In this document: positions 9,969 to 21,497 of the stretch, in pieces
Position numbering within the stretch: position 1 is the stretch's first letter
How the letters are laid out: each line of letters begins with the position of its first letter
Origin: Xenorhabdus japonica
Lineage (GTDB): Bacteria > Pseudomonadota > Gammaproteobacteria > Enterobacterales > Enterobacteriaceae
Direction of reading: 5' to 3'
Length of the DNA stretch: 64,000 nt
Assembly: GCF_900115195.1 (NCBI RefSeq)
Contig: NZ_FOVO01000012.1
Location: 1 to 64,000, forward strand
Program-made: the position numbers and the translations under genes
The notes under the pieces: generated by a model
Told to the model about the DNA's origin: nothing
Database searches by the model: none
The model's input: the letters and a program-made list of their open reading frames with translations, nothing else

Positions 9969-10850
9969 GTGTTAGTACTTTTAGGATATATAGTGGTTTT
10001 TGGTGCGGTAATTGGAGGCTACCTACTTGTCGGTGGTCACATGGGCGCACTTTATCAGCCAGCGGAATTTTTAATTATTGCAGGTGCGGGAATTGGCGCT
10101 TTTATCGTGGGCAATAATGGCAAGGCGATAAAGGCAACACTGCGTGTTTTACCAAAAGTATTGCGTAGATCAAAATACAATAAGGCGATGTATATGGATC
10201 TTATGGCGTTACAATTCCGCCTGTTGTCCAAGTCTCGCCAGAATGGGCTGCTGGCTTTGGAGAGAGATATTGAAAACCCACAGCAAAGCGACATTTTCAC
10301 ACAGTATCCTCGTTTGTTGAAAGATCAGTATTTGATGAATTTCATCACTGATTATATGCGCTTGATCATCAGCGGTAACATGAATCCCCATGAAATTGAA
10401 GCCTTAATGGATGAAGAAATCGAGACTTACGAACAGGAAAGTGAAGTACCAGCAACTAGTTTGGCAATGGTAGGAGATTCACTGCCTGCGTTCGGGATTG
10501 TTGCTGCCGTAATGGGAGTTGTTAATGCATTGGGATCTGCGGATCGTCCGGCAGGAGAATTGGGAGCGTTGATCGCACATGCGATGGTGGGAACATTCTT
10601 GGGGATCTTATTGGCTTATGGTTTTGTTTCTCCTCTGGCTACACTTCTTCGTCAACGCAGCAGCGAACAGGTCAAGATGATGCAATGTATCAAGGTAACA
10701 CTGCTTTCCAGTTTGCATGGTTATGCACCACAAATTGCGGTTGAATTCGGCCGTAAAACATTATTCCTCACAGATCGTCCTTCATTCACAGAACTTGAAG
10801 AACATGTTCGTCGGGTTAAATCTCCTGTACAACAAGAAATTGAAGAATAA
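9969..10850 (+). CDS. motA: Flagellar motor stator protein MotA
   Basis: MotA (293 residues) forms, with MotB, the proton-conducting stator in the inner membrane. Four membrane segments can be seen (about residues 3-22, 30-50, 170-190, 205-225) with a long cytoplasmic loop between the second and third that carries the charged residues facing FliG. The [16 protein letters not shown] and [12 protein letters not shown] stretches are the conserved pore helices. The start codon is GTG (position 9969) with AAAGGA upstream. It is followed two bases later by motB. Confidence 0.97.
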   Translation: MLVLLGYIVVFGAVIGGYLLVGGHMGALYQPAEFLIIAGAGIGAFIVGNNGKAIKATLRVLPKVLRRSKYNKAMYMDLMALQFRLLSKSRQNGLLALERDIENPQQSDIFTQYPRLLKDQYLMNFITDYMRLIISGNMNPHEIEALMDEEIETYEQESEVPATSLAMVGDSLPAFGIVAAVMGVVNALGSADRPAGELGALIAHAMVGTFLGILLAYGFVSPLATLLRQRSSEQVKMMQCIKVTLLSSLHGYAPQIAVEFGRKTLFLTDRPSFTELEEHVRRVKSPVQQEIEE

Positions 10851-10852
10851 CT

Positions 10853-11866
10853 ATGAGAGAGAATAATGTTTCCGTTGTCAGAATAAAAAAGCGTAAAAAA
10901 CATGACCCAGGCCATGTTGGTGGATCATGGAAGATTGCTTACGCTGATTTTATGACTGCAATGATGGCATTCTTTTTGGTCATGTGGCTGATATCGATTG
11001 CCAGCCCACAGGAATTGACCAGCATTGCAGAATATTTCCGTACCCCTTTACAGGTAGCGATCAATAAAGGGCAGCAAAGCAGTGATAACACTAACCCGAT
11101 CCCTGGGGGAGGAGATGATGTTTTCCAACAGAACGGGGAAGTTTTCCGTCAATCCAAATCCGTTGAAGCCAACGAAGAAACTCATCGCCTGAATCGATTA
11201 CGCCAACAACTTGATCAATTGATTATTACAGATCCTCGTCTTAAAGAGCTCCGCCCTCATCTATTGATTGACATGATGGATGAAGGTTTACGCATTCAAA
11301 TTATCGATCGGGAAAATCGCCCAATGTTCATGATTGGCAGCTCAAAGGTTGAAAGTCACATGAGCAATATCTTGCGGGCAATTGCGCCGATTCTGAACGG
11401 CATTCCAAACAAAATTAGCCTTTCTGGTCATACCGATAGTTTACAGTATGCCAACGGTCAGCGAGGTTACAGTAACTGGGAGCTTTCTTCTGAACGTGCC
11501 AATGCGTCAAGGCGTGAATTGCTGATAGGTGGTCTGGATGGAGTCAAAGTCCTGCGGGTTGTGGGTATGGCATCCACTGTCAGTATGCAGAAAGGTATTG
11601 ATCCCAATGCACCGGTTAATCGTCGTATCAGCATCATTGTATTGAATAAAGATGCAGAAAAAAGGATTGAGCAGGAAAATAGTGGTGGTAACGCCATGAC
11701 CGCTAACAATAGTATGGATATACAAGAAGTCATCAGAATGGATTCGAATGAGGGAACGACTGCTCAGCAACCTACCGAACAATCCCATGTGACCATAAAA
11801 CATGAAATCATAAAATCGGAACAGCCATCGGCTGAACCGTTGAGTGATACTAAGATGACAGAGTAA
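10853..11866 (+). CDS. motB: Flagellar motor stator protein MotB
   Basis: MotB (337 residues) anchors the stator to peptidoglycan. A basic N terminus is followed by one membrane segment (about residues 30-50); the proton-binding aspartate is Asp32 in [12 protein letters not shown]. The OmpA-like domain covers about residues 150-270, with the SGHTDS and [11 protein letters not shown] motifs. It ends six bases before the cheA start, so motA, motB, cheA and cheW form one transcription unit as in enterics. Confidence 0.97.
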   Translation: MRENNVSVVRIKKRKKHDPGHVGGSWKIAYADFMTAMMAFFLVMWLISIASPQELTSIAEYFRTPLQVAINKGQQSSDNTNPIPGGGDDVFQQNGEVFRQSKSVEANEETHRLNRLRQQLDQLIITDPRLKELRPHLLIDMMDEGLRIQIIDRENRPMFMIGSSKVESHMSNILRAIAPILNGIPNKISLSGHTDSLQYANGQRGYSNWELSSERANASRRELLIGGLDGVKVLRVVGMASTVSMQKGIDPNAPVNRRISIIVLNKDAEKRIEQENSGGNAMTANNSMDIQEVIRMDSNEGTTAQQPTEQSHVTIKHEIIKSEQPSAEPLSDTKMTE

Positions 11867-11872
11867 GTAACG

Positions 11873-14146
11873 ATGGATATTACCGCGTTTTATCAGACTT
11901 TCTTTGATGAAGCAGATGAACTATTGGCTGATATGGAGCAGCATTTATTGCTGCTCAATGCCGATGAACCTGATCGTGAACAGCTGAACGCAATATTTCG
12001 CAGCGCCCACTCCATTAAAGGGGGCGCTGCGACTTTTGGTTTTACTAAGCTGCAACAGACTACACATGTTTTGGAAAATCTGCTCGATAGTGCCAGACGT
12101 GATGAAATACGTTTGACTATTGACATTATCAACCTGTTTTTAGAAGCGAAAGATATTATGCAGCAACAATTGGATGCCTATAAAAGTTCTCAGGAGCCGG
12201 ATGAAGATACATTCAATTATATCTGCGAGACACTGCGTCAGCTTGCATTAGAACTACAGCAAGAGCAGCAGCAGGAAGAAGCATTTTTTGCAGCAACATC
12301 TGTAGTTCAGACCGAACTTATCACAGAAGACGTTGTAAACGAAGTTGAGGAAAAACAATTTGTAGCATCAGTTCAGTCCGAAGAAAATCAGCCAGAAGAG
12401 AAACATGTCTCGGCAGATAAATCCAATCATGGGCGGATACGTGTTCATTTATCTGGACTGAAAGAACGAGAAGTCAGTTTAATGAAGGATGAGTTGGGGC
12501 ATCTTGGTGAGATTTATGATGTAGAACAGACTGCAAACAGCCTTGAAGCATCATTGATTACGTCTGCGACAGAAGATGATATCACGGCAGTATTGTGCTT
12601 TGTTATTGAGCCTGAGCAAATAACTTTTTTACCAACAAATGAATCTCAATCGGAAAGCACGGACACTGAAACGGAACAAGATGCTGTAGCAAAAAGTGAT
12701 GTTGTAGCAAAAACTGTGGCAGAAAATAGTACAGCAGACAGTGATACGACAAACAATATTGCAACAAGCAACAATGCAGTAAACAGCAGCACAGCAAAAA
12801 ATACGGCAGCAGAGGCTACCACAGCAGCAAATACAATAGATACAAATAATCCACAGCCGACTAATACCCCGAAAAAAACAGATGTACATGAAGTCGGGCG
12901 TCCCGCTCCACGTCCAGCAGCGGGATCGCCACGTCAACGGGCGGAATCGTCCAGTATCCGTGTCGCGGTTGAAAAGGTTGATCAGCTTATCAATTTAGTG
13001 GGCGAATTGGTCATTACCCAATCTATGCTGGCACAACACTGTAACGGTCTAGAGCCGACAAAACACAGTGAATTACTCAGTTGCATGGCTCAATTACAGC
13101 GAAATTCCCGTGATTTGCAAGAATCCGTCATGTCAATCCGCATGATGCCAATGGAATACGTTTTTAGCCGTTATCCGCGCTTGGTGCGGGATTTGGCTGG
13201 GAAACTCAATAAAAAAGTGGAATTGACACTAATTGGTAGTTCGACAGAACTGGATAAAAGTTTGATTGAACGGATTATCGATCCCCTGACGCATCTGGTA
13301 CGCAACAGTCTTGACCACGGTATCGAAAGTCCGGAAAAACGTCTCGCGGCTGGAAAATCAGAAACGGGTAATTTGACTCTGGCAGCTGAACATCAAGGCG
13401 GAAATATCTGTATTGAAGTTATTGATGATGGTGCTGGTCTAAACCGAGAAAAGATCTTGGCAAAAGCACAATCTCAAGGTCTGAGTGTCAATGAGAACAT
13501 GAGCAACGAAGAAGTGGCTGTGCTGATTTTTGCTCCCGGTTTCTCTACCGCAGAAGTGGTAACAGATGTCTCTGGCCGCGGTGTTGGCATGGATGTGGTC
13601 AGGCGCAATATTCAAGATATGGGCGGACAAATTCAGATTAACTTCCAAGAAGGGAAGGGAACTGTTATTCGCATTTTGCTGCCACTGACATTAGCGATAC
13701 TGGATGGCATGTCGGTTAAAGTTAATGGTGAAGTTTTCATCCTGCCATTGAGTGCAGTGGTCAGTTCATTGCAGCCACAGGATGAAGATATTTATCCGTT
13801 GGCGGGTGATGAAAAGTTATTGCAGGTACGTGGTGAATATTTACCGCTACTTGAACTGTATCGCATATTCGATATCTCGAATGGAGTGACTGATCCAACG
13901 AAAGGTATTGCTGTCATTGTGCAGAGTGCCGGGCGTCGTTATGCATTGCTGGTGGATAAACTGGTGGGGCAGCATCAAGTTGTTGTTAAAAATATTGAGA
14001 GCAATTACCGCAAAGTACCGGGCATTTCGGCTGCTACCATTATGGGGGATGGTAGTGTTGCGCTCATCATTGATATTCCTGCCTTGCAGAAACTTAACCA
14101 TGAGCAGTTGGCTGAGCGCAAAGCGGATTTGGTGAATAACAAATAA
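11873..14146 (+). CDS. cheA: Chemotaxis histidine kinase CheA
   Basis: CheA phosphorylates itself and passes phosphate to CheY and CheB. P1 (HPt) holds the phospho-acceptor His46 in SAHSIKGGAATFG. P2 lies near residues 190-255. P3 starts near SSIRVAVEKVDQLINLVGEL. P4 has the N box HLVRNSLDHGIE, the G1 box VIDDGAGL and the G2 box GRGVGMDVV. P5 (CheW-like) ends the protein. At 757 residues it is about 100 longer than E. coli CheA. The extra length is mostly a low-complexity Ala/Thr/Asn/Ser linker between P2 and P3 (about residues 265-345). Confidence 0.97.
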   Translation: MDITAFYQTFFDEADELLADMEQHLLLLNADEPDREQLNAIFRSAHSIKGGAATFGFTKLQQTTHVLENLLDSARRDEIRLTIDIINLFLEAKDIMQQQLDAYKSSQEPDEDTFNYICETLRQLALELQQEQQQEEAFFAATSVVQTELITEDVVNEVEEKQFVASVQSEENQPEEKHVSADKSNHGRIRVHLSGLKEREVSLMKDELGHLGEIYDVEQTANSLEASLITSATEDDITAVLCFVIEPEQITFLPTNESQSESTDTETEQDAVAKSDVVAKTVAENSTADSDTTNNIATSNNAVNSSTAKNTAAEATTAANTIDTNNPQPTNTPKKTDVHEVGRPAPRPAAGSPRQRAESSSIRVAVEKVDQLINLVGELVITQSMLAQHCNGLEPTKHSELLSCMAQLQRNSRDLQESVMSIRMMPMEYVFSRYPRLVRDLAGKLNKKVELTLIGSSTELDKSLIERIIDPLTHLVRNSLDHGIESPEKRLAAGKSETGNLTLAAEHQGGNICIEVIDDGAGLNREKILAKAQSQGLSVNENMSNEEVAVLIFAPGFSTAEVVTDVSGRGVGMDVVRRNIQDMGGQIQINFQEGKGTVIRILLPLTLAILDGMSVKVNGEVFILPLSAVVSSLQPQDEDIYPLAGDEKLLQVRGEYLPLLELYRIFDISNGVTDPTKGIAVIVQSAGRRYALLVDKLVGQHQVVVKNIESNYRKVPGISAATIMGDGSVALIIDIPALQKLNHEQLAERKADLVNNK

Positions 14147-14176
14147 GATTATCCAATCACACTAAAAGGTAACATC

Positions 14177-14674
14177 ATGTCAGCCATAGAAGAATTAAAT
14201 AAATTATCGGGCGAAACGATCGGAAAGGAGTATCTGGTTTTCACCTTGGGTGACGAAGAGTATGGAATTGAAATACTGAAAGTGCAGGAAATTCGCGGTT
14301 ATGACCAAGTTACCCGTATTGCGAATACACCTGATTTTATAAAAGGGATCACCAACCTGCGCGGAGTGATTGTCCCCATCATCGATTTACGGATTAAATT
14401 CTCGCAGGAAAATATCACGTATGATGATAATACCGTGGTGATTGTCCTGAACTTGCTTAACCGTGTTGTTGGGATTGTCGTTGATGGTGTGTCTGACGTG
14501 CTGTCCCTGAAAGAAGATCAGATTTGTCCTGCACCAGAATTTGCGGTTACTTTATCAACAGAATACCTAACAGGACTTGGTTCTCTTGATGAACGGATGC
14601 TGATTTTGGTTGATATCGAAAAACTTCTTAACAGTGAAGAAATGGCTTTGGTCGATTCAGTTGCAAGAGGTTGA
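14177..14674 (+). CDS. cheW: Chemotaxis coupling protein CheW
   Basis: CheW (165 residues) links chemoreceptors to CheA in the cytoplasmic arrays. The [22 protein letters not shown] and [13 protein letters not shown] stretches are conserved. It follows cheA by 30 bases and ends just before a strong terminator, so it closes the motA-cheW transcription unit. Confidence 0.97.
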   Translation: MSAIEELNKLSGETIGKEYLVFTLGDEEYGIEILKVQEIRGYDQVTRIANTPDFIKGITNLRGVIVPIIDLRIKFSQENITYDDNTVVIVLNLLNRVVGIVVDGVSDVLSLKEDQICPAPEFAVTLSTEYLTGLGSLDERMLILVDIEKLLNSEEMALVDSVARG

Positions 14675-14680
14675 TATTTT

Positions 14681-14717
14681 GGGCTGCTGCAATAAAAAAC
14701 AGCAGCCCTTTTGTTCT
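14681..14717 (+). terminator. Rho-independent terminator after cheW
   Basis: A perfect 9-bp stem GGGCTGCTG / CAGCAGCCC with a 10-base A-rich loop, followed by TTTTGTTCT. It separates the motA-cheW unit from the sigma-28 promoter of the next gene. Confidence 0.9.
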
Positions 14718-14761
14718 AGATCAAAAAAATGCTGTAAAAAATCAATTTTTAGAATTACGCG

Positions 14762-14788
14762 TAAAGTTCCCTTTAAGTGTGCCGATAA
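14762..14788 (+). promoter_or_regulatory. Sigma-28 (FliA) promoter of the first chemoreceptor gene
   Basis: TAAA at 14762-14765, a 15-base spacer, then GCCGATAA at 14781-14788. Both boxes and the spacing match the enteric flagellar class III consensus exactly. It lies 34 bases before the receptor start and should drive the receptor-cheRBYZ run. Confidence 0.92.
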
Positions 14789-14822
14789 CACTGGCATAGC
14801 AATTTATTACAAAAGGGAAGTC

Positions 14823-16526
14823 ATGTTTAACCGAATGAAGATAGTGACGGGACTCATCTCAGTCATCATATTGTTTGGTGCTTTGCAATTTATCTCCGGG
14901 GGATTGTTCTTCAAAGGGTTGAAGAATGATATAAAGGCCTTTGATTTAGTAGATAAAATGCGACAGCAGCAAACCTATCTGGATGAAAGCTGGGTTAACC
15001 TGTTGCAAGCCCGCAATAACCTGAACCGTGTTGGCATTATGTATATGATGAAAGGTCACGGTGTTGAAGGTAGTTATAAAGCTGAAGAAGCTTTGGCAGA
15101 AGCCAGAACTAATATTGCCCGTGCCGAACGGTTCTTCGAGCAATATGACCAGACTGAAAAAGTGTCTTTTTATGATCAAGAACATCTTCAACGTTTGAAA
15201 CAGACCCATCATGATTATCTCAATGCACTTAAAGAGTTAGATAACATGCTGGTGCATGAAAAGTTTAAAGAGTTTTTTCTCCAGAAAACGACTGATTATC
15301 AGAACGCTTTTAATGAGGAATTCGACTTTTATCTGTCCCAGAGCGCAAAACTTTATGATCAGATATCACAGGAAGCTGACAAGGCTTACAGCAATGTCAT
15401 CGCTTCGTTGATCTTTGTGATGACTCTGCTGGTTGTGGTCATGATAATAAGCTGGATTGGCTTACGTAAAGCATTGATCGATCCATTGAATCAACTGCTG
15501 GATAATATTAAGGCCTTCTCAAAAGGGGACCTGACCCAGACGATTACCGTATCTGGTAATAATGAAATGGGCATGCTAGCTGTTGGTCTCATGCATATGC
15601 AAACGGAACTGATCAATACGGTCAGAAGTGTCCATCAAAGCACCCAAACCATCTATACCGGTACTAGTGAAATTGCCGCGGGTAACAACGATCTTTCTTC
15701 TCGTACTGAACAGCAAGTGGCTTCTCTGGAAGAAACTGCTGCTAGCATGGAACAGTTGACTGCAACAGTAAAACAAAATGCTGACAATGCTCGTCAAGCC
15801 AGTAATTTAGCTGACAACGCCTCTGAGATCGCCCGTCAGGGAGGTAAAATGGTATCCAACGTCGTTCAGACGATGCATGAGATTGCAGACAGTTCTCGCA
15901 AAATTTCCGATATCACCGGCGTGATTGATGCCATCGCTTTCCAAACCAACATTCTTGCACTTAATGCTGCTGTAGAAGCTGCCCGTGCTGGTGAGCATGG
16001 ACGTGGTTTTGCCGTGGTTGCCGGTGAAGTGCGTAATCTGGCGCAGCGCAGTGCAGAGGCGGCCAAAGAAATCAAGGCGCTGATTGAAGATTCTGTAAAT
16101 CGTACCGATACAGGCTCTGAGTTGGTAGGAAGTGCTGGTGAAACAATGAATAAGATTGTCGATTCTGTGACTCGCGTGACTGACATCATGGGAGAAATTG
16201 CGTCGGCTTCTGATGAGCAAAGTAGAGGAATTACCCAAGTTGGTGTTGCTATTTCTGAAATGGATAGAGTTACCCAACAAAACGCGTCACTGGTTGAGCA
16301 GTCTGCTGCGGCTGCGGCGGCATTGGAAGAGCAGGCCAAAATATTGACCAAAGCTGTTGCGTTGTTTCAGTTACCGGAGCAGGCAGAAAGGATGCAGCCT
16401 GAAAATAGAAAACATGAAGTTTTATTGACGAGAAAATTGTCAATTCCTCCAGCTAATAAAACGAATACTCCTGTACTGAAAAAAAACAGTAGCGTGGAAG
16501 ACCCATCTAATTGGGAAACATTCTAA
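14823..16526 (+). CDS. Methyl-accepting chemotaxis protein with NWETF tail
   Basis: Transmembrane chemoreceptor of 567 residues. A first membrane segment (about residues 8-28) is followed by a four-helix periplasmic sensor of the Tar/Tsr type, a second membrane segment (about 190-215), a HAMP region and the signalling domain with hairpin tip [20 protein letters not shown]. The last five residues are NWETF, the docking site for CheR and CheB. The start at 14823 was chosen over a longer reading frame beginning inside cheW because the sigma-28 promoter and an AAAAGGGAAG ribosome site directly precede it. The ligand cannot be told. Confidence 0.95.
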   Translation: MFNRMKIVTGLISVIILFGALQFISGGLFFKGLKNDIKAFDLVDKMRQQQTYLDESWVNLLQARNNLNRVGIMYMMKGHGVEGSYKAEEALAEARTNIARAERFFEQYDQTEKVSFYDQEHLQRLKQTHHDYLNALKELDNMLVHEKFKEFFLQKTTDYQNAFNEEFDFYLSQSAKLYDQISQEADKAYSNVIASLIFVMTLLVVVMIISWIGLRKALIDPLNQLLDNIKAFSKGDLTQTITVSGNNEMGMLAVGLMHMQTELINTVRSVHQSTQTIYTGTSEIAAGNNDLSSRTEQQVASLEETAASMEQLTATVKQNADNARQASNLADNASEIARQGGKMVSNVVQTMHEIADSSRKISDITGVIDAIAFQTNILALNAAVEAARAGEHGRGFAVVAGEVRNLAQRSAEAAKEIKALIEDSVNRTDTGSELVGSAGETMNKIVDSVTRVTDIMGEIASASDEQSRGITQVGVAISEMDRVTQQNASLVEQSAAAAAALEEQAKILTKAVALFQLPEQAERMQPENRKHEVLLTRKLSIPPANKTNTPVLKKNSSVEDPSNWETF

Positions 16527-16545
16527 AAAAATAATAGCGATAACT

Positions 16546-16566
16546 ACGGCTGCATTATGCAGCCGT
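16546..16566. repeat. Intercistronic hairpin between the two receptor genes
   Basis: A perfect 9-bp stem ACGGCTGCA / TGCAGCCGT with a TTA loop and no T run. It could slow 3' decay or partly stop transcription between the two receptors. Confidence 0.5.
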
Positions 16567-16582
16567 TAAACGAGGTGATTAC

Positions 16583-18214
16583 ATGTTAGGCAGGCTTCGC
16601 ATATCAACCAGTTTGTATCTATTACTGATGATGTTTTGTGTTATGCAAATTATTTCGAGTGGTTTATCTCTGGGAATAGTTTATACGGACCAGTCATATA
16701 TTGAAAAAATTGATCTGGGCACTCAACGGAGAGATACCCTTGGCTTGAGTTGGGCGGCATTGTTACAAACGCGTAATACTCTGAACAAAATCGCAATTGC
16801 TCAGAAAGTGGGACAGCCACAGTCTCAAATAGATGCAATGGAAGCATTGCTCAAAAGCGCACTGAATGAGGCAGACAGGAATTTTGCCAAATTCAGTTCA
16901 TTACCCCAGATGGAAAAAACTGACAATAGCGTAATTTTATTGTCTGCGGTTGAACGTTCTTACCAAGAATATATCAACGCATTAAAAGAATTAAAAACTT
17001 ATCTCTATGAAAATAATTTTCAGGCTTTTCTTGATCAATCTACAGAAGATTACCAGCGTGCAATGGAAATTGCATATAACAATTATATGCAGCACCTCGG
17101 CTCTAATATTAGAGAAGCGGTTTCTGATGGTGCGTTTTATTATAAAGTATCCATTGCCATGTTCTTTGGCGCTATCTTGATGGTATTTATTGTTTCAGTA
17201 GTGGCTCATTGGTGGCTGAGACGTAACCTGCTCAGACCATTTTCGAATATGAGAGCTTGCTTTCAGGATGTGGCCGAAGGTCGCTTAGATAAAGAAGTTG
17301 CCGTGACCACCAATGATGAAATTGGTGATATTTTCCGAAAACTGCGTGACATGCAGACCTCATTAATCAAATCCATTGCCTCTGTGCGTGAGAATACCAA
17401 CCAGATGTATTCTGGCATTCAGGAAATCACGCAGGGCAATACAGACTTATCTTCACGTACAGAACAACAAGCGGCATCATTAGAAGAAACGGCTGCCAGT
17501 ATGGAAGAGTTGACTGTTACCGTCAAACAAAACGCAGAAAATGCGCGCCAAGCTAGTGAACTGGCAGTATCTGCTTCCCAGACCGCTTCAAAAGGTGGTG
17601 AACTGACCACAAGTGTTGTGGCAACTATGGATGAGATCGCCAACAGTTCGAAGAAAATCAGCGCCATTATCAGTGTTATTGATGGCATCGCTTTCCAGAC
17701 CAATATTCTGGCACTGAATGCAGCCGTTGAAGCGGCACGTGCTGGTGAACAGGGACGTGGCTTCTCTGTGGTAGCCGGTGAAGTACGTGACTTGGCACAA
17801 CGTAGTGCTGAAGCAGCGAAAGAAATAAAAACCTTAATCGACGAATCTGTCAATCGTGTTAACCAAGGTTCAGAACTGGTTAACAATGCGGGGCAGACTA
17901 TGGATGAGTTGGTTAGATCGGTAAATCAAGTAACTGATTTAATGGCCGAAATAGCTTCTGCTTCTGATGAGCAAAGCCGTGGTATTCATCAAATTGCCCA
18001 AGCTGTCAGTCAAATGGATCAAGTCACACAGCAAAATGCCACATTGGTGGAACAATCCGCGGCTGCGGCTTCTGCCCTTGAAGATAAAGCAGACATATTG
18101 GTGAAAACCGTAGCTCAATTCGAACTGCCTAGAAGCTTGGAAAATGAGCACGATTATCAAACGTCTTCTGCATCAAACATGACCGATGAGTATGTTGTAA
18201 GTCAGGTACATTGA
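16583..18214 (+). CDS. Methyl-accepting chemotaxis protein without the NWETF tail
   Basis: Second receptor of 543 residues, with the same plan: membrane segments at about residues 10-30 and 190-215, a four-helix sensor, HAMP, and a signalling domain almost identical to the first receptor around the hairpin tip. Its C terminus ends EYVVSQVH and lacks the pentapeptide, as in low-abundance receptors such as Trg or Tap of E. coli. Sensor domains of the two receptors differ, so ligands probably differ. cheR starts seven bases after its stop. Confidence 0.95.
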   Translation: MLGRLRISTSLYLLLMMFCVMQIISSGLSLGIVYTDQSYIEKIDLGTQRRDTLGLSWAALLQTRNTLNKIAIAQKVGQPQSQIDAMEALLKSALNEADRNFAKFSSLPQMEKTDNSVILLSAVERSYQEYINALKELKTYLYENNFQAFLDQSTEDYQRAMEIAYNNYMQHLGSNIREAVSDGAFYYKVSIAMFFGAILMVFIVSVVAHWWLRRNLLRPFSNMRACFQDVAEGRLDKEVAVTTNDEIGDIFRKLRDMQTSLIKSIASVRENTNQMYSGIQEITQGNTDLSSRTEQQAASLEETAASMEELTVTVKQNAENARQASELAVSASQTASKGGELTTSVVATMDEIANSSKKISAIISVIDGIAFQTNILALNAAVEAARAGEQGRGFSVVAGEVRDLAQRSAEAAKEIKTLIDESVNRVNQGSELVNNAGQTMDELVRSVNQVTDLMAEIASASDEQSRGIHQIAQAVSQMDQVTQQNATLVEQSAAAASALEDKADILVKTVAQFELPRSLENEHDYQTSSASNMTDEYVVSQVH

Positions 18215-18220
18215 GGTCAG

Positions 18221-19108
18221 ATGAAATCCAATTTAATAGCTTCAGATACTGATGCTACTGCACCGCTGAACTTTATGCTTCAGCGGCATGCTTTGTCGGA
18301 TGCGCAATTTGAGCGCATCTGCCAGTTTATCTATCAACGGGCTGGCATTGTATTGGCAAAAAATAAACGTGAGATGGTATACAACCGCTTAGTCAGGCGG
18401 CTTCGTGTATTGGGTTTTAATGATTTTGGACAATACCTGTCAATTCTGGAACAAGATAGCCACAGTAAAGAGTGGGAGCTGTTCATCAATGCATTGACCA
18501 CCAATCTCACGGCATTTTTCAGGGAAATCCATCACTTTCCCATTCTGGCGGCACATGCCAGCAGGAAAAATGGAGGAACATACCGCGTTTGGAGTGCTGC
18601 TGCTTCAACGGGGGAGGAGCCGTATTCTATAGCAATGACCTTGTGTGATGCGCTGGGGCATCGGTCAAATCGGATAAAAATCATTGGCAGCGATATTGAT
18701 ACCAGTGTGCTGGAAAAAGCCCGGCAGGGTGTCTATCGATTGGAAGAATTGCAATATCTTACGGAAAGCCAAAAGAAAAAATATTTTTTCAAAGGAGTTG
18801 ATCTCTTTGAAGGATATGCTCGGGTTCGCCCTTTACTGGCTGAATTGGTGAATTTTCAGCACTTGAATCTACTGGATTCTGATTGGGCGCTAGAAGGCAA
18901 GTTTGATGCGATATTCTGCCGTAATGTCATGATTTATTTTGATAAGAAAACACAGGAAAGGATCTTGCGCCGTTTTGTCAATTTTTTAAAACCGGATGGT
19001 TTGCTCTTTGCAGGGCATTCCGAAAACATCACTCAAATCAGCCGAGAATTCTACTTGCAAGGACAGACCGTTTACGGTGTAGGTCGGGCAAGGAGGGGTC
19101 ATGAATAA
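18221..19108 (+). CDS. cheR: Chemotaxis methyltransferase CheR
   Basis: CheR (295 residues) methylates glutamates of the receptors using S-adenosylmethionine. The N-terminal helical domain is followed by the methyltransferase fold with [16 protein letters not shown] (SAM loop), [12 protein letters not shown] and [13 protein letters not shown]. The beta-subdomain that docks on NWETF is expected between them. It overlaps the start of cheB by eight bases. Confidence 0.97.
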   Translation: MKSNLIASDTDATAPLNFMLQRHALSDAQFERICQFIYQRAGIVLAKNKREMVYNRLVRRLRVLGFNDFGQYLSILEQDSHSKEWELFINALTTNLTAFFREIHHFPILAAHASRKNGGTYRVWSAAASTGEEPYSIAMTLCDALGHRSNRIKIIGSDIDTSVLEKARQGVYRLEELQYLTESQKKKYFFKGVDLFEGYARVRPLLAELVNFQHLNLLDSDWALEGKFDAIFCRNVMIYFDKKTQERILRRFVNFLKPDGLLFAGHSENITQISREFYLQGQTVYGVGRARRGHE

Positions 19109-20153
19109 AATAACTGTTCTTTGTGTGGATGATTCGGCGCTGATGCGTCAAATCATGCGGGAAATCATCAATAGCCACCCCGATATGGAAGTCGTGGATT
19201 GTGCACCAGATCCATTTGTTGCCCGCGATTTAATCAAAAAACACCGCCCACAGGTATTAACATTGGATGTTGAGATGCCGCGCATGGATGGAATTGATTT
19301 TTTGGAAAAATTAATGCGATTACGCCCCATGCCTGTCGTGATGGTGTCTTCTCTGACAGCAAAAGGTTCGGAAATCACATTAAAGGCACTAGAATTGGGC
19401 GCTGTGGACTTTGTGACCAAGCCACAACTGGGTATCCGTGAAGGTATGTTGGCTTATAGCGAACTGATTGCCGAAAAAATCCGTGCTGCAGCCCAAGCCA
19501 AAGTCAGTACTGCGGCACCTGAATTTGTGAGTGTTCCCCCCTTGACTTTTAAGCCGCTATTATCCAGTGAAAAACTGATCGCAGTAGGGGCATCAACAGG
19601 AGGAACAGAGGCAATCAAAAATCTGCTGCAACCCTTGCCAGTCACCAGTCCGGCTTTACTGATCACTCAACATATGCCCCCGGGTTTCACTCGCTCTTTT
19701 GCCGAAAGGCTTAATAAATTAAGCCAGATTACAGTAAAAGAAGCTGAGGATGGAGAACGAGTCTTGCCGGGACATGCTTACATTGCTCCAGGGGATCACC
19801 ATATGGAGCTTTGCCGCAGTGGTGCCAATTATCAAATCATGATCACTAACGCGCAGCCAGTTAATCGCCATCGTCCTTCTGTTGATGTTTTATTTCGTTC
19901 CGTTGCCAAACATGCAGGGCGTAATGCCGTAGGCGTTATTTTAACCGGTATGGGCAATGATGGTGCTGCGGGTTTGCTGGAAATGAAGCAAGCAGGAGCT
20001 TATACGTTGGCTCAGAGCGAAAAAAGCTGTGTGGTATTTGGCATGCCACGCGCAGCGATCCAGTTGGGGGCGGTAGATGAAGTTATGGATCTTCAAAAAA
20101 TCAGCAAAACTATGCTGGCCAAAATCAGCATGGGGCAATCGATTCGTATTTAA
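19101..20153 (+). CDS. cheB: Chemotaxis methylesterase/glutamine deamidase CheB
   Basis: CheB (350 residues) removes receptor methyl groups after phosphorylation by CheA. The receiver domain has the acidic pair Asp10/Asp11 and phospho-acceptor Asp56 in [11 protein letters not shown]. The esterase domain has the catalytic Ser in GASTGGTEA, His in TQHMPPGFT and Asp in GMGNDGAAG. It is the usual length and overlaps cheR. Confidence 0.97.
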   Translation: MNKITVLCVDDSALMRQIMREIINSHPDMEVVDCAPDPFVARDLIKKHRPQVLTLDVEMPRMDGIDFLEKLMRLRPMPVVMVSSLTAKGSEITLKALELGAVDFVTKPQLGIREGMLAYSELIAEKIRAAAQAKVSTAAPEFVSVPPLTFKPLLSSEKLIAVGASTGGTEAIKNLLQPLPVTSPALLITQHMPPGFTRSFAERLNKLSQITVKEAEDGERVLPGHAYIAPGDHHMELCRSGANYQIMITNAQPVNRHRPSVDVLFRSVAKHAGRNAVGVILTGMGNDGAAGLLEMKQAGAYTLAQSEKSCVVFGMPRAAIQLGAVDEVMDLQKISKTMLAKISMGQSIRI

Positions 20154-20220
20154 TTGTTGTATTTGATGTTAATTTTTGCAGCGCTGTGCTGCCGGGTAAG
20201 TGAAATTCCAAGGAGTTTTT

Positions 20221-20610
20221 ATGGCAAGTAAGGATCTGAGATTTCTGGTAGTCGATGACTTTTCAACTATGCGTCGAATTGTGCGTAACCTACTGAAAGA
20301 ATTGGGATTCAACAACGTAGATGAAGCACAGGATGGAGCAGAAGCGTTGACTAAACTTCGCACTACCGAATTTGATTTCGTTATTTCTGACTGGAATATG
20401 CCAAATATTGATGGTCTCGAATTGCTGAAAACGATTCGCAGTGAAGAAAAACTGGCTGCCTTACCTGTTTTGATGGTAACGGCAGAGGCGAAAAAAGAGA
20501 ACATTATTGCAGCAGCGCAGGCCGGAGCCAGCGGTTATGTTGTGAAACCGTTTACTGCGGCCATTTTGGAAGAGAAACTCAGTAAAATATTTGAAAAACT
20601 GGGGCTCTAA
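20221..20610 (+). CDS. cheY: Chemotaxis response regulator CheY
   Basis: CheY (129 residues) carries the signal to the flagellar switch protein FliM. Receiver residues are intact: Asp12, Asp13, Asp57 ([10 protein letters not shown]), the MVTAEA threonine and Lys109 (VVKPFTA). The start at 20221 is preferred over an in-frame ATG at 20200 because AAGGAG lies seven bases upstream and the length then equals that of E. coli CheY. Confidence 0.97.
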   Translation: MASKDLRFLVVDDFSTMRRIVRNLLKELGFNNVDEAQDGAEALTKLRTTEFDFVISDWNMPNIDGLELLKTIRSEEKLAALPVLMVTAEAKKENIIAAAQAGASGYVVKPFTAAILEEKLSKIFEKLGL

Positions 20611-20619
20611 GGAGACAAA

Positions 20620-21276
20620 ATGAGTGAAAATCCAGTCATGCCGAGAGATGCGGCGATCCCAACCAGCGAAATAATCAGTCGTATTGGGCAGTTAACGAGA
20701 ATGCTGCGTGATAGTTTACGTGAACTGGGATTGGATCAAACTATCGCTCAGGCGGCTGAGGCGATCCCAGATGCGAGGGAGCGATTGAATTACGTTGTCC
20801 AAATGACGGCTCAGGCGGCTGAAAGGGTGCTGAACTGTGTTGAAGTAGCACAGCCCCGTCAGAATGAATTGGAAGCGTCTGCAAAAGACTTGACCCAACG
20901 CTGGGATGAATGGTTTGCAAACCCGAGCAATTTGGATTTAAGCAATGCCCGCTCATTGGTAACAGACACGAGAAACTACCTGAATCTCGTGCCTGACCAT
21001 GTCTCATTTACCAATACTCAATTGCTTGAGATTATGATGGCGCAGGACTTTCAGGATCTCACTGGGCAGGTAATCAAGCGGATGATGGAAGTTATTCAGG
21101 AACTGGAAAAACAGTTGGTCATGGTATTGATGGAAAACATGCCCTCTGACCAGATGGCTAAGGCGAAAAAAGAGAACAACAGTCTTCTTAACGGCCCTCA
21201 GGTTAACCAGAGTAGTGCTGGCGTTATTGCCAACCAAGCACAGGTTGATGATTTGTTGGATAGTTTAGGTTTTTGA
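20620..21276 (+). CDS. cheZ: CheY-P phosphatase CheZ
   Basis: CheZ (218 residues) speeds removal of phosphate from CheY. The long helical hairpin includes the conserved [18 protein letters not shown] stretch with the catalytic Gln, and the C-terminal tail [13 protein letters not shown] is the CheY-binding helix. It starts nine bases after cheY and ends the chemotaxis operon. Confidence 0.97.
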   Translation: MSENPVMPRDAAIPTSEIISRIGQLTRMLRDSLRELGLDQTIAQAAEAIPDARERLNYVVQMTAQAAERVLNCVEVAQPRQNELEASAKDLTQRWDEWFANPSNLDLSNARSLVTDTRNYLNLVPDHVSFTNTQLLEIMMAQDFQDLTGQVIKRMMEVIQELEKQLVMVLMENMPSDQMAKAKKENNSLLNGPQVNQSSAGVIANQAQVDDLLDSLGF

Positions 21277-21323
21277 TAACGAGTTCGAGTGCTTTAACGA
21301 ACAGAGTTTTTATATTTTGATTG

Positions 21324-21355
21324 CGTTTGGGTGAGCTGAATGGCTGGCCCAAACG
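21324..21355 (+). terminator. Probable terminator after cheZ
   Basis: An 8-bp stem CGTTTGGG / CCCAAACG encloses a 16-base loop about 48 bases after cheZ, followed shortly by a short T run. It is not a textbook case. Confidence 0.45.
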
Positions 21356-21497
21356 TCTGCTCCGACATTATTTTTCCCATCACTTTTCTATACTCATTAT
21401 TTTTGAATATATCGGAAATAAAATTAGATCACAGCGTTATCCAATTTAATTTAGTGTATAAATATACACGAATCTAAATCATGCAGAGGAGAACGTT

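Noticed and set aside
12603..12937. Cysteine-rich ORFs on the minus strand opposite cheA
   Set aside because: They are shadows of the low-complexity Ala/Thr/Asn linker codons in cheA.
14610..14822. N-terminal extension of the first chemoreceptor
   Set aside because: It would begin inside cheW and cross a terminator and the sigma-28 promoter; the start at 14823 has its own ribosome site.
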